Assembly: GCA_001606155.1 (NCBI GenBank)
Contig: LODT01000020.1
Coordinates: 434,001-498,000, forward strand
Direction of reading: 5' to 3'
DNA from: Tieghemostelium lacteum
Taxonomy: Eukaryota > Evosea > Eumycetozoa > Dictyosteliales > Raperosteliaceae
DNA: 64,000 bases
Shown here: in pieces, positions 20,028 through 30,212 of the stretch
Numbering within the stretch: position 1 is the first letter of the stretch
Layout of the letters: each line of letters starts with the position of its first letter
The notes under the pieces: generated by a model
Seen by the model: the letters and a program-made list of their open reading frames with translations, nothing else
Told to the model about the DNA's origin: nothing
Databases searched by the model: none
Made by a program: the position numbers and the translations under genes

Positions 20028-23000
20028 ATGGAATACACTTTACCATCACCAAAATCCAATTCCAATAGGAGACTTATCATAGTTAGCCACTCTATTCCAT
20101 TGTCATTAAAGAAACTAAAATTAGGAGGTAAATATATTTCATTTCACATAAATATCTTTTTTTTTTACAAATTTGCATATGTTAATTTAAATATTTACCT
20201 ATTATAATAATATACTAGTATGGGCATTTGAAGATAGAAATTTAAGTTCATTAGTATCCTCAGTATCAGCATTAAAAGAGAATAATGTAATAAAGAGTAT
20301 AGTATGGTTGGGATGTCCAAGTCAGGAACTAAGCAATCTCAAAGCAGAACAAAAGGAGATTGTAAATACACAAATTGAAGAGAATTCCTTTTGTTCAGTT
20401 GATAGCATTTCAAATAAACTCTATGATGATGCATGCATAAAATTTACACACCACTATTTAAGATGTTTGTTTCATTATAATATTAGTAATGTGAATTTTG
20501 ATGAACAGAAATGGTTGGCCTACCAAGAATTTAATAAACAATTTGCAGCCAAGATCAAATCAATCTACCAGGAAAACGATATCATATGGATACATGGTCT
20601 TCAACTGTTGTTACTGCCGCAAATGCTACGAAAACTCATTGGTCCTTCTGAGGATATTGGTATGTTTTTGAATGTACCTTTTCCAGCAGTTGAGGTATTC
20701 CGTTGTCTTCCCAGTAGAAAGAAACTCTTACAGGGTATGTTGGGTGCCAATATCGTTGGATTTCAGACCTATTGCTATGTTAGATATTTCAATCAGTCTT
20801 GTACTAGAATTCTTGGTGCACAGGTTTCTTTTGAGGGTGTAAAATACAAGAATGACAAAACTGGTGATACTAGATTGACAAGAGTATCAGCCTATGCTGA
20901 GGGTATAGATCCTAGAGAGATTAGTAAGTGTTTGGAGTTCCCTCAAGTTCGTCGTCGTATACAGGAATTGAAAGAAACGTTTAGTGGAAAGAAGATTATC
21001 ATCTCTAAAGACCATGGTGAAGCCATGGAAGCAACTACCAGAAAACTTTTAGCTTTCGAGCAGTTCCTTAAAAAGAACCCAAATTGGATATCAAAAGTAG
21101 TGTTTTTCCTTATTGTCGAGCCTTACAATCATAATCAGGTTACAACTACTGCATCAACTACCAGTAGTAGTTTCTGGTCAAATAACCAGACCATGAACAA
21201 TATGGACACTAAAAATATAAATGAAACAGTCGCCAGAATCAATGGAGAGTATGGTAAGATTGGTATGAACCCCATTGAATATATACACCGTTCAATTGAA
21301 TATGAAGAAATGTGTGCTCTATTTACCGTTGCTGAGGTATTTATCAATACCCCTCTTCGTGAAGGCATGAATCTGGATATTCACGACTATGTAGCTTGTC
21401 ACAATCTAAAAGTTAATCCATTGGCAACTCTTATTCTTTCGGAATTTGATGGATCATGTCGTTGTTTCTCTGGTTGTATTCTAGTCAATCCCTATAGTAT
21501 CAATCAAATGTCTGTTGCAATCAGTGATGCTCTAAATCTAGACCCTAAAGAATCAGCCAAAAGACAGAAAGATCACTTGCACTATGTCCTCACTAATACC
21601 AGTTATGTTTGGTGCGAAGCTTATCTAACTGATCTCACATCATTCGGACTTGCAAATGATCAATCTGAAACTGAAAGTCATCAACTAAGAATCAAAGATC
21701 TTGAAAAATCAATTCTAACAACCACAAAAAGACTGTTTATATTTGACTATGACGGTGCGTTTAAAGATCTTCTTCCAAATTCCCCTCAACCTCTATTACC
21801 AGCTAGAATAGGTCGTATTCTAAAATCCATAGCTGACGATCCTAATAATGTAATCTATGTCATTAGTAGTCGTGATACAGAGACTCTTGAGAATCTTCTT
21901 GAAAATGTCCCAGGTGTGGGTCTGGGAAGTGAAAATGGTAACTTTTTGAGAAATTCCAATGGCATTCAGAATCCTAATATGCTTTCACCTAATACCAGTC
22001 AAAGTGCAATCAATAGTACTAGTAGCAGTAGTAGTGCTATTCAGTTACTGGGAAGTGATGTAAAGGTACCAGAATGGCAGCATTTGTCAGCTGGTAGAGA
22101 TATGTCATGGAAAGAGACTGTCGTTCAGGTACTTGAACATTTTACAGAACGTTTACCTCTCTCTAACCTAGAGGTCAACAAGGTGACTGTTCTGTGGTCC
22201 TATGAACAATGTGTATCAGATTATGCATTGGAACTTGCACAAGAACTCTTGACATGTCTAATGGAGATTGCAGGCAAGACACCAATTGACATTAGCCACA
22301 ATAACAAGAATATTGAAATTAAACCATCTGGAACTGGTAAAGCTAATGCCATGAGAAAAATCATTGATGAAAATCCAAATCTTGATTTTATCTTTTGTAT
22401 CGGAGATGACAGAACCGATGTAGAACTCTTTGAGCTTCTAGATCGTGACAATCCAAACCATTTCCCAGTATCTGTGGGCTCCAAAAAATCCTATTCAAAA
22501 TACTATGTTCCAACTCAAAAACGAGTTTTGGAACTCCTAGAATCTATGATATCTCTAATGACCAAAGTTAACAGTTCCAAAAATATTAATTCTCACAGAA
22601 GATCAAGTAGTTATGATACTTCTTTTATTTCCTCCTCTTTTTCTGTACAAAAACAACAACAACAACAAGCACAACAACCAACATCAACATCAACAAATAA
22701 TAGTGAAATTGAAAATAATAGTAATACTGATATATTTGAGAGTAAGAGTAACTTTCAAAATCCACTTTCTCCAAGTTCGTTTGGTACTGGTAGTAGTTTG
22801 AAAAGTGGTATAATAACTGATGGTGCCAGTACCAATAGTGACGATGGTGGTAGTAGTACTTGCTTTAGTCCATTTACAGTTGCTGGTAATCTACATCATC
22901 AACATCACCTAATGCAAGAGAAACCTGATATTACAATAATCAATAGTTATCCAACTCACCCATTTGTTGCTAATAAGCTGTCTCTGTCATCATCATCAGA

Positions 23001-23043
23001 TGGTATTAAATTTTCAACTACTCTTGAAAATGAACCTTATTAA
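20028..23043 (+). CDS. trehalose-6-phosphate synthase/phosphatase-like protein, probably inactive as a synthase
   Basis: Two exons (20028-20127 and 20219-23043; 91-bp intron) give 974 residues. It has an N-terminal GT20 (TPS) domain, from RLIIVSHSIPLSL to about residue 500, then a HAD-type TPP domain (about 535-765) and a Ser/Asn/Gln-rich tail. TPS active-site positions known from OtsA are altered: HDYH is HGLQ, the HIPFP His is Asn (NVPFP), GFHT is GFQT, the Arg/Lys phosphate-binding loop is ISKDHGEA, RDGMNL is REGMNL, and KEYV is HDYV. The TPP domain keeps both nucleophile-loop Asps (FDYDGAF, but Thr is Ala), GTGKANAM and GDDRTDVELF. This resembles the class II TPS/TPP proteins of plants, many with regulatory roles. 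I infer a regulatory or phosphatase-only protein, with an active TPS elsewhere in the genome. Confidence 0.88.
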
Positions 23044-23203
23044 GTCAACTCCACACAATAAAAAACAGATTGAAGAAGACCTCCAATTCTGATTTTTTTA
23101 ATTTTTTTTTGTAATTTAAAATTCATCTGTAACGGGTCTTTCCTCGTTTTTTTTTTTTTATTTTCATATTATTTTTGTTTATCTTTTTCGTGTAATTTCA
23201 AAG

Positions 23204-24796
23204 ATGATGAATTTTCTATCTAATTGGTTTACTCCAACCAAGAAACCTCCACAACCTGACACTGATGAAGAAATGACATCACCAGTGAAGGAACCTGAAT
23301 ATGATTCAACTACTCAACAACAACAAGAAGACGAACAACAACAGTCAACACAACCAGATGATGAATTAAATGGAGGCGATCATAACATTTCCATTAATGG
23401 TAATGGATCAAATATATCACCAGTTAAAGTAGAAAGACCAATTTCAGCAGCTGCCAAAAAGAAATCCAAAGACAATGCAGAAACAGTTGATGATAATGCA
23501 AACAGTCAAAAAATTGAAAAAACTTCTGATAAGGAAAAATGTAGACATGTGACTTGTGAGCATCCACCATTTGCTACTCGTCAACAAAGACTCAGACACG
23601 AAAGAACTAAACATAAATGTGCAAATACACCAGCTTGTCAGCTATCTCATCTTGTCAGTTCTACATCAACTCTTAGTCATATCGATGCTGAAGAACAAAG
23701 AATTCTCAATCAGATTGAAGAATTACAAAAGAAACGTGCTGCACTTTTACAACAAAAACTTTCTCTTCAAAATAAAGAAACTACCACTAGCACTGAAATC
23801 AATAGTAATAATACAGAATCAACAACAACAACAACAACTACAACAATCACAAACATAACATCTCCCACTAAAAAAAGTAAAAGTAAAAAATCAAAAAGTA
23901 AGGCATCAGCAGTTACAGAAGAGACACCTGAAAAACCAAATCACAGAATGTTGAAATCCAATAGTCCTTCATCTTCATCATCTTCATCATCCTCTTCATC
24001 ATCTTCTTCATCATCATCATCATCACCAGAATCAACATCTCCAGAGTTATCATCAACTAAAGATGATTTCTTTAAACCAGTTGTTGTCATTGCAAATGAT
24101 ACTGAAGATAAAATGGATGTAGATAAAAAACCAAAGAAATCATCAAACAAGAAGATTGATGAATCTCCAAAAGAAGTTAAAGAAGAAAAAGTAAATGTTC
24201 AAAATAAAAAGAAACCAACTAGCAAACCAATTGAAAACGATACCCCCAAAAAAGAAGTTGAATCAAAAAAGAAAAAGGTCAGCAAGAAATCTGAAGATAA
24301 AGTAGAGGAAGTAGAACAACCAAAAGAAGAAGAAAAGAAACCAAAGAAAAAGATGGTTACAAATGCCGATGAAAAGAAACCAGTAACTAAAAAGAATAAA
24401 GACACTGCTGTTGTTGTTACTAAAGAAGAACCAAAAGAGGAAAAAGAAGAAGAAAAGAAACCAAAGAAAAAGACTGTTAAACCTGTATCAAAAGCTAATG
24501 AAGAAGAAAAGAAACCAAACAAACAAGTTAAAAAAGAATATAGTGATAACGAAGAAGAAGAGAAACCAAAGAAAAAGAAATCAACTAAAGCCATTCCCAC
24601 TACTACTACTACTACTACCACCGTTGTACCAAAATCTAAAAAATCTACCAAAAAAAGAGAACTAGAAAAAGAGGAGTCACCTGAGTCCTCAGAAGACGAA
24701 AAACCAAAAAAGAAAACAAAACCCACAAAATCCACAGTTGTTGATGAAGTAAAACCAAAAAAGAAGAAATCATCTAAAAAAGTATCATCTGATTAA
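23204..24796 (+). CDS. Lys-rich nuclear-type protein with a C2H2-like motif
   Basis: Intronless gene of 530 residues that I do not recognise as a named family. Near residue 105 there is a possible zinc site with spacing C-x4-C-x13-H-x4-H (CRHVTCEHPP... ...RHERTKH), followed by CANTPAC. A short coiled coil follows (EEQRILNQIEELQKKRAALLQQK). The remainder is low complexity: Thr tract, a Ser tract of about 25 residues at 23968-24030, and then repeated Lys/Glu/Pro units of the KPKKK type to the C-terminus, with several basic nuclear localisation-like clusters. This composition is like histone H1-like or nucleolar proteins. Start is the first Met of MMNFLSNWF; a second Met follows immediately. It lies 160 bp downstream of the TPS gene on the same strand. 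Confidence 0.75.
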   Translation: MMNFLSNWFTPTKKPPQPDTDEEMTSPVKEPEYDSTTQQQQEDEQQQSTQPDDELNGGDHNISINGNGSNISPVKVERPISAAAKKKSKDNAETVDDNANSQKIEKTSDKEKCRHVTCEHPPFATRQQRLRHERTKHKCANTPACQLSHLVSSTSTLSHIDAEEQRILNQIEELQKKRAALLQQKLSLQNKETTTSTEINSNNTESTTTTTTTTITNITSPTKKSKSKKSKSKASAVTEETPEKPNHRMLKSNSPSSSSSSSSSSSSSSSSSSSPESTSPELSSTKDDFFKPVVVIANDTEDKMDVDKKPKKSSNKKIDESPKEVKEEKVNVQNKKKPTSKPIENDTPKKEVESKKKKVSKKSEDKVEEVEQPKEEEKKPKKKMVTNADEKKPVTKKNKDTAVVVTKEEPKEEKEEEKKPKKKTVKPVSKANEEEKKPNKQVKKEYSDNEEEEKPKKKKSTKAIPTTTTTTTTVVPKSKKSTKKRELEKEESPESSEDEKPKKKTKPTKSTVVDEVKPKKKKSSKKVSSD

Positions 24797-24949
24797 ACTT
24801 GAATAAAATTTTATCTTGTCAATAACACCTCCCGACCAAAAAAAATCCCTCAATAAAAAAAGCAACGTTGCAAATAACAATATTAAAATTTATATGGTTT
24901 TTGTTTTAAGTATATGTATATATGAGTTGTAATTTTTATTATGAATTGT

Positions 24950-25336
24950 TTATACAAATTTCAAAATGATTGGGATTAATATAACAGCTAAAACTAAAAT
25001 AACAACTAAAATAATAATAATTTGTAACTAATAGTAAAGGGAAAGAGAATTAGTATATTGTTGTATTATATAGTAGACCTATATCCTCAGATTTAAAGAA
25101 TTTGATAAACATACCTTCATATTTCTACACCACATTTGTCTTCTGATTGTACCAGTTTGTTTTTTGAATAAACGTGCATTATTGTTCATAGATGCAGTCT
25201 TATCTTGTAAATTTTGTGCTTTCTCATTGTTATTTAACATGAGACCAATGTTATCATGCATAACATTCTTAACTTTATCTACCTCTTCCAAAATTGCTTT
25301 GGTTTTTGAAGGTTGTCCTGGTGGTGATTGTGACAT
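24950..25336 (-). CDS. brevin-type R-SNARE (VAMP/synaptobrevin-like) with zero-layer Asn
   Basis: Two exons (25336-25115 and 25027-24950; 87-bp intron, phase 0) give 99 residues. The second exon supplies LQIIIILVVILVLAVILIP, a C-terminal tail anchor followed by IILKFV-stop. The SNARE motif spans about residues 14-70 and aligns with VAMP2: VDKVKNVMHDNIGLML with VDEVVDIMRVNVDKVL, and RRQMWCRN with KRKYWWKN. At the ionic zero layer, where R-SNAREs have Arg (LERDQK), this protein has LNNNEK, so Arg is Asn. There is no longin domain. Membrane fusion in the endosomal or secretory pathway is inferred. The gene is convergent with the Lys-rich gene (153 bp apart) and divergent from the gene at 26163. 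Confidence 0.85.
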
Positions 25337-26162
25337 TGTTTAATATTACTTTTTTTGTTTGGTGGGTTACTGTATAGAAGGGGAAATAGTGATAATAGAT
25401 TGAAACTTTTGGTTCTTTAAAGATTAAAAGATTTGAAAAAAAAAATAAAAACTATATATTAAAGCTTTTAAGTTTGGGAGATTGGATTTACCTTGGAAGG
25501 AAAAATTAGTACTAATTGTTTTTAACAGAAAAAAAAATAAAATTTTTTTTTTTTTTGAAAATTTGTATTGGTGATTTGTGTGATGTGTTTTGGGGTTGAT
25601 ACTCTGCAAGTAAATATAAATAATAAATAATATGTGTGTGAATGTTTGTTTTGAAAATTGTAAAAAAAATTAAAAAAAAAAAAAAAAAAATTTAAAAAAA
25701 AAAGAAATCGATTTGTTTTTTCATTGAATTTAATTAAAAGTATTAAACTTGAAATTTGAATTGATATCAATTTTTCAACATTCACATATTTTTTCAAGTT
25801 GAATTTGACAGATTTTTAATTTTATTTATACTGGGGTTGCAAATAGCAAATGAAAATGAATATCATATATTTCTAGGTTTTTCAATAAAGACGTTCTATA
25901 TGGTTAATTGGATAGAAAAGGGTTTTTTAAAATTTGATATCTAACAATAGCGTGGATATTTGGTTTCTATTAATGGATGGTTACCAATAAACTCAAAAGC
26001 TTTGTTATATACATATGAGTTACAAATACTATAACCATGGGTCCTACATTTCTGCATATTTCGGTGAACAATTTCAATAAAAATTTATTTTTTTTATATA
26101 TTTTCTGTTCACCATTGGCACTTCTAATTTTATACAAAACAAATAGATAATTTTATAACAAA
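25337..26162. other. long divergent intergenic region with poly(A) tract
   Basis: An 826-bp promoter region shared by two divergent genes. It contains a near-homopolymer A tract at about 25660-25702 and T tracts at about 25540-25556. Open frames here are artefacts of these runs. Two GT...AG-like patterns exist, but no coding exon is convincing; 5'UTR introns are possible. Confidence 0.4.
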
Positions 26163-28037
26163 ATGACAAAAATTTCAATTACATCTATTAAAGTAATTAA
26201 ATATTAATTAAATGAATAACAACACTATATTAACACTACTATTCTTATCTTTAATTCTTTATCTTATAATTCTATTTTTAGGCAAACTATAAAACAGTTA
26301 AAAGAAATTTTGATTTATACTTGTACAAAAGAATGGCACTCTACAAAATATGCAACAATATGGATGTTTATGAATTGAGTGACCAGATTGTAGATGATAT
26401 AATTTCTCTCTACGATTCCCATCTTCAGATGGATTTACCAACTTTAGATTTCCTAGGCCTGACAAAAGTACATGTATGTATCATTGACATAAACACAATC
26501 AAAAAATACTAATACCATTTATATATTCTTCTATTTCTTTTTTATTCTTTCTTTACCTATATAGAATAAAGTACTTATGAAAAACATTCATTTTCTACAA
26601 ACACAACTTAAATCAAATGAAAAGAGAATTGATAAAATAATATTAAAATTAAAACTCCAAGGTGGTAAAGAAATGGGCTCATTGGTAACAGCTCTAAAGA
26701 ATTTATCCATATCTAATGGAGACTCAGAAGTACCAAAGATTCAAAAAAAAAATACTCAACCTCTAAAATCAAAAAATAATTATAAATATAATCTATATAA
26801 TTTAAATAATCAAAACAAACAAAATAATCAAAACAATCAAAACAATTATTTATACCAAATATATGAATTTAAAGAAACAACAACTTACACAAATAATAAT
26901 CAACAACTGCAGGTGATTGATGATAAAATTAAAAAACAGCTACAATTCACCAAAGATGTAGAGAATTGTATACCAAAGATGGTTCAATTTAAAGAGAATA
27001 TGGTTTTAATTCCAGAGTATTATTCACATTTGAATGCTACTTCAATTAAATTAGAATCAATTCTAAAAAATATGAGAGATGGATTAAAAGAATCCAATGA
27101 ACTGGTAAGAGATGCCATTTTTAGTAATGCTAGTTATTTGGTCGACTCAATGCAACTAGAGACTAAAATAGTAGTTGATCAGTTCGATTCACCAAACAGC
27201 ACATTGGTTGAATCATTTTACAAGGAAATGGGATTCTATATCAATCACTTCCTTAATAGGGACAAGTTTTTGGATTCTTTTATTAATTTCGAATGTAGAG
27301 ATGAACTTTTTAGTCTGAAACATTCTCTAAGATCAAGATTGTTGGCAGTATATGATGAATTGGAACTCTTGATTGGTAAATTCAAGGCATCTAAAGATCC
27401 AATTATAAAGCTACAATCTATTATTTCTAAATTGAACTGCATTGGTTTACGTGAAATCTGTATGGATTTTTATAGTTTAACACTACAGGATTTCTACTGG
27501 GAGTACCTTAAATTTGTTGAAGATTATTTACCCGAAGGTCTTAGAGAAAGAATTACAACTCAAGAGGATAAGGAATGGATCGAAGGGGTAGATAAGTTTA
27601 TAGTTGGTCTGGTACGTGGTGACTTTGTAAAGGATCCCCATTTAGAATCCATTATGGATAACATTAAAGAAGAAATTTTAGTTAAGGTCTGCATGTTTAA
27701 TCTAGATGATGCCATAGAAGATTTTGTAAACCAATGTAAACCTAATATGAATGTCTTGGATGAAATGTTCTTTAACGGTGAACTTGAAGATGACCAAGCC
27801 ATGGAGAACTATGATTTGTTGTGTAAAAGTCTTAAATCTATAAAAATTCTTTTAGAGAGAGCTAAAGGTTTCAACTCAGCTCTTCAAATTCAATCCCTCC
27901 TGGTTAATGAATTTGAAAATCTAAAACAACAAAGTCTATCAACTCTCAACTGGTTGTCCAATTACCTAAATGGTAATTATAGTAACTACAATTTCCAGGA
28001 TGAAGACGAACCTGAAATTAGAATGGAAGTAGATTGA
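26163..28037 (+). CDS. unrecognised helical protein, 564 aa
   Basis: Three exons: 26163-26192, 26282-26473 and 26565-28037, all joined in phase 0 across 89-bp and 91-bp introns. I do not recognise the family. The N-terminus (MTKISITSIK, then ANYKTVKRNF) leads to a helical segment, a coiled coil (MKNIHFLQTQLKSNEKRIDK), an Asn/Gln-rich linker (about 26800-26850), and then about 350 residues of continuous amphipathic helices without transmembrane segments (for example DELFSLKHSLRSRLLAVYD, DFYWEYLKFVEDYLPEGLR). The all-helical, acidic C-terminal body resembles rod-like tethering or kinetochore/spindle subunits in general character, but no motif supports a choice. The first exon encodes only ten residues and is the least certain part. 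Confidence 0.68.
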
Positions 28038-28039
28038 AT

Positions 28040-28553
28040 TCTTTATTCAATTTACCTTCTATTACCTAGTTTTAAAATTTAGTCACAATTCCAGTCTTTC
28101 TGGAGGCCTAGTAGTCCAAACTGAGCAATGGTGTTAGTTAAAATGTATCGTTTGGTATGGAAATGTAATTTCAGAGTGTCAATTATGTTTCCATATATTC
28201 AATGAATAATGGTAAAACTAATTGACAAAGAAATTCATTCAATTATCAAGATACAATTTTTAAAAATTAACATTCTTCACCAAACACAACCATATCCCTT
28301 CAATTCTAATGAAATTATTTTAAATCAAATCATCGAATATTAAATAAATAAATAACCAAACTTTCAAATAATATTGCAAATCTTTATCCTTTTTGATACG
28401 TAATCTTTTAAAAGAAGATTTTAAATCATCATCGACTGTTGGATTTGAAATACTCATAAAAAACATAAAATGAATATAATTCATACAAATATCAAAATAA
28501 AATCTTTTTTTTTTATAAATTTTTTATTTCACATTGAATTGGAAACATTTATA
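28040..28553. other. intergenic region with possible small minus-strand exon
   Basis: This 516-bp stretch mostly lacks coding character. On the minus strand, from an ATG at 28457, 45 codons are open and the first 30 look coding (MSISNPTVDDDLKSSFKRL, then RIKKDKDLQYYL), 97 bp from the divergent GPAT start. A second coding-like stretch ending IAQFGLLGLQKDWNCD-stop lies at about 28080-28165 on the same strand. I could not join the two by clean splice sites. Confidence 0.3.
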
Positions 28554-30051
28554 ATGAGTTCCACCACAAATATTTCAAATTCAGCAACAACTACAAATGC
28601 ATTAAAAAAGTCAATATCAGCTAGTTCTTCATCATCATCAGTGGAGATATCAAGTCAAGATTCATGGTCATTACTATTACCAACCAATTCTACAGAAATT
28701 GATGAGGTTCAGAAACTAATTGAAGAGAAACTTATCAAACAGTTAAAGAAACAAATCAATCCTTCAAAAAAGTAAGTTTTAAAAGTGTATTTATTTTAAA
28801 ATTGGATAATGGTACTAATAGGAGTTTGTTTGTGTCATAATGAATAATAGGTTTAATTTAGGAGATGTTTCACCACTTTTGAATGATGGTATAGAGGTAT
28901 TGATTGATGATGAGTTTAGTAAATGTTTTACAAGTCCTGAATATCATGCATGGAACTGGAATATCTATTTATATCCAGCATGGTTATTAGGTGCATTCAT
29001 TAGATATTGTATATTGTTCCCTTTGAGATTGACATGTCTCATTATTGGTAGTATCATGTTTGGTATTGGTTTTATAATGGCTAGTAAACTGGTAAAGGAT
29101 GAGAAAAAGAAGAAATACTATCAGAGAAAGATGATTGGGTTCCTTTGTATTGTATTTATAATGTCATGGTCAGGTGTCATTAGATACCATGGTGTAAGAC
29201 CACTGAGAAAGAAGAACCAGATATTTGTAGCCAATCATACAACTGTCATGGACATTGTAGTCTTACAAAACCAATTCAACTATGCATCAGTAGGACAGAA
29301 ACACAAGGGATTCTTAGGCTTTGTACAAGACAATATCCTCAATTGTGTGGGATGTCTGTGGTTTGATAGAGCAGAATCCAAAGACAGACATTTAGTAGCA
29401 AAACAAATCTCAGAACACATTGGAAATGAGGCTAATGACCCTATTCTTATTTTCCCTGAAGGAGTTTGTGTTAATAACCAGTATAGTGTAATGTTTAAAA
29501 AGGGTGCTTTCGATCTTCCCAATGTCATCATTTACCCAATTGCAATTAAATACAATACACTATTTGTAGATGCTTTTTGGAACTCCAAGAAGCAGTCCAT
29601 CTACAGACACATTTTCAATCTAATGACCTCATGGGCACTGGTTTGTGACGTTTGGTATATGGAACCTCAAACTATGCGTCCTGGTGAAACTGCAACTCAA
29701 TTTTCAAATCGTGTAAAGGCAATGATCTCAAAGAAGGCTGGTATTATAAATGTACATTGGGATGGATATCTAAAGTATTTCAAACCAAGTTCTAGATTCT
29801 CTGAACATAAACAAAAGATTTTTGCATCACGTTTCAAGAATAGATTTACAGGTGAAAATGATCAAGATGATAAAAAAGAAGTTAATTCTCCTTCTACTCC
29901 TACATCACCCAATACCTCTTCTATTGATAATCAAAATGAAATTAAGGATTTAGAAGATTTAAATGGTGAATCAACATCAACAACTACAACAACATCAACA
30001 GAAGATAATACAACAACTCTCAAACAAAGAAAACCAATTGAAACTAATTAA
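28554..30051 (+). CDS. glycerol-3-phosphate acyltransferase, GPAT3/4 (AGPAT6) type
   Basis: Two exons (28554-28771 and 28851-30051; 79-bp intron) give 472 residues. The Met at 28554 is chosen over an upstream in-frame Met at 28470 because the extension is a Phe-rich AT-derived stretch. Hydrophobic segments at about 115-150 and 168-180 precede the PlsC acyltransferase domain. Motif I is NHTTVMD (about residues 201-207), motif II includes CLWFDRAESKDR, motif III is FPEGVCVNN (about 274), and motif IV is VIIYPIAIKYN. The KKGAFDLP and VDAFWNSKKQS blocks are typical of GPAT3/GPAT4. It acylates glycerol-3-phosphate to lysophosphatidic acid at ER membranes and lipid droplets, the first step of triglyceride and phospholipid synthesis. 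The C-terminus is a Ser/Thr/Asn tail. Confidence 0.92.
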
Positions 30052-30212
30052 CAACATAAAAACACAATTTTTAAATTTACAACTAACCATTATAACAAAC
30101 ATTATACACTTGTATATATAAAATTTCCTAACCAACCTTTTTCAATAAATTTTGATAGAAGGGGTTCTTTTTTTTTAAAAATGTAATAGGTATCTTTATT
30201 GTAGACTATAAA

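Noticed and set aside
24199-24735. Phe/Ser-rich minus-strand frame
   Set aside because: Antisense of the Lys-rich repeat tail; apparent hydrophobicity comes from complementing AAA/AAG codons.
25424-25797. Minus-strand frames rich in Phe/Lys
   Set aside because: Products of homopolymer A/T tracts upstream of the SNARE gene.
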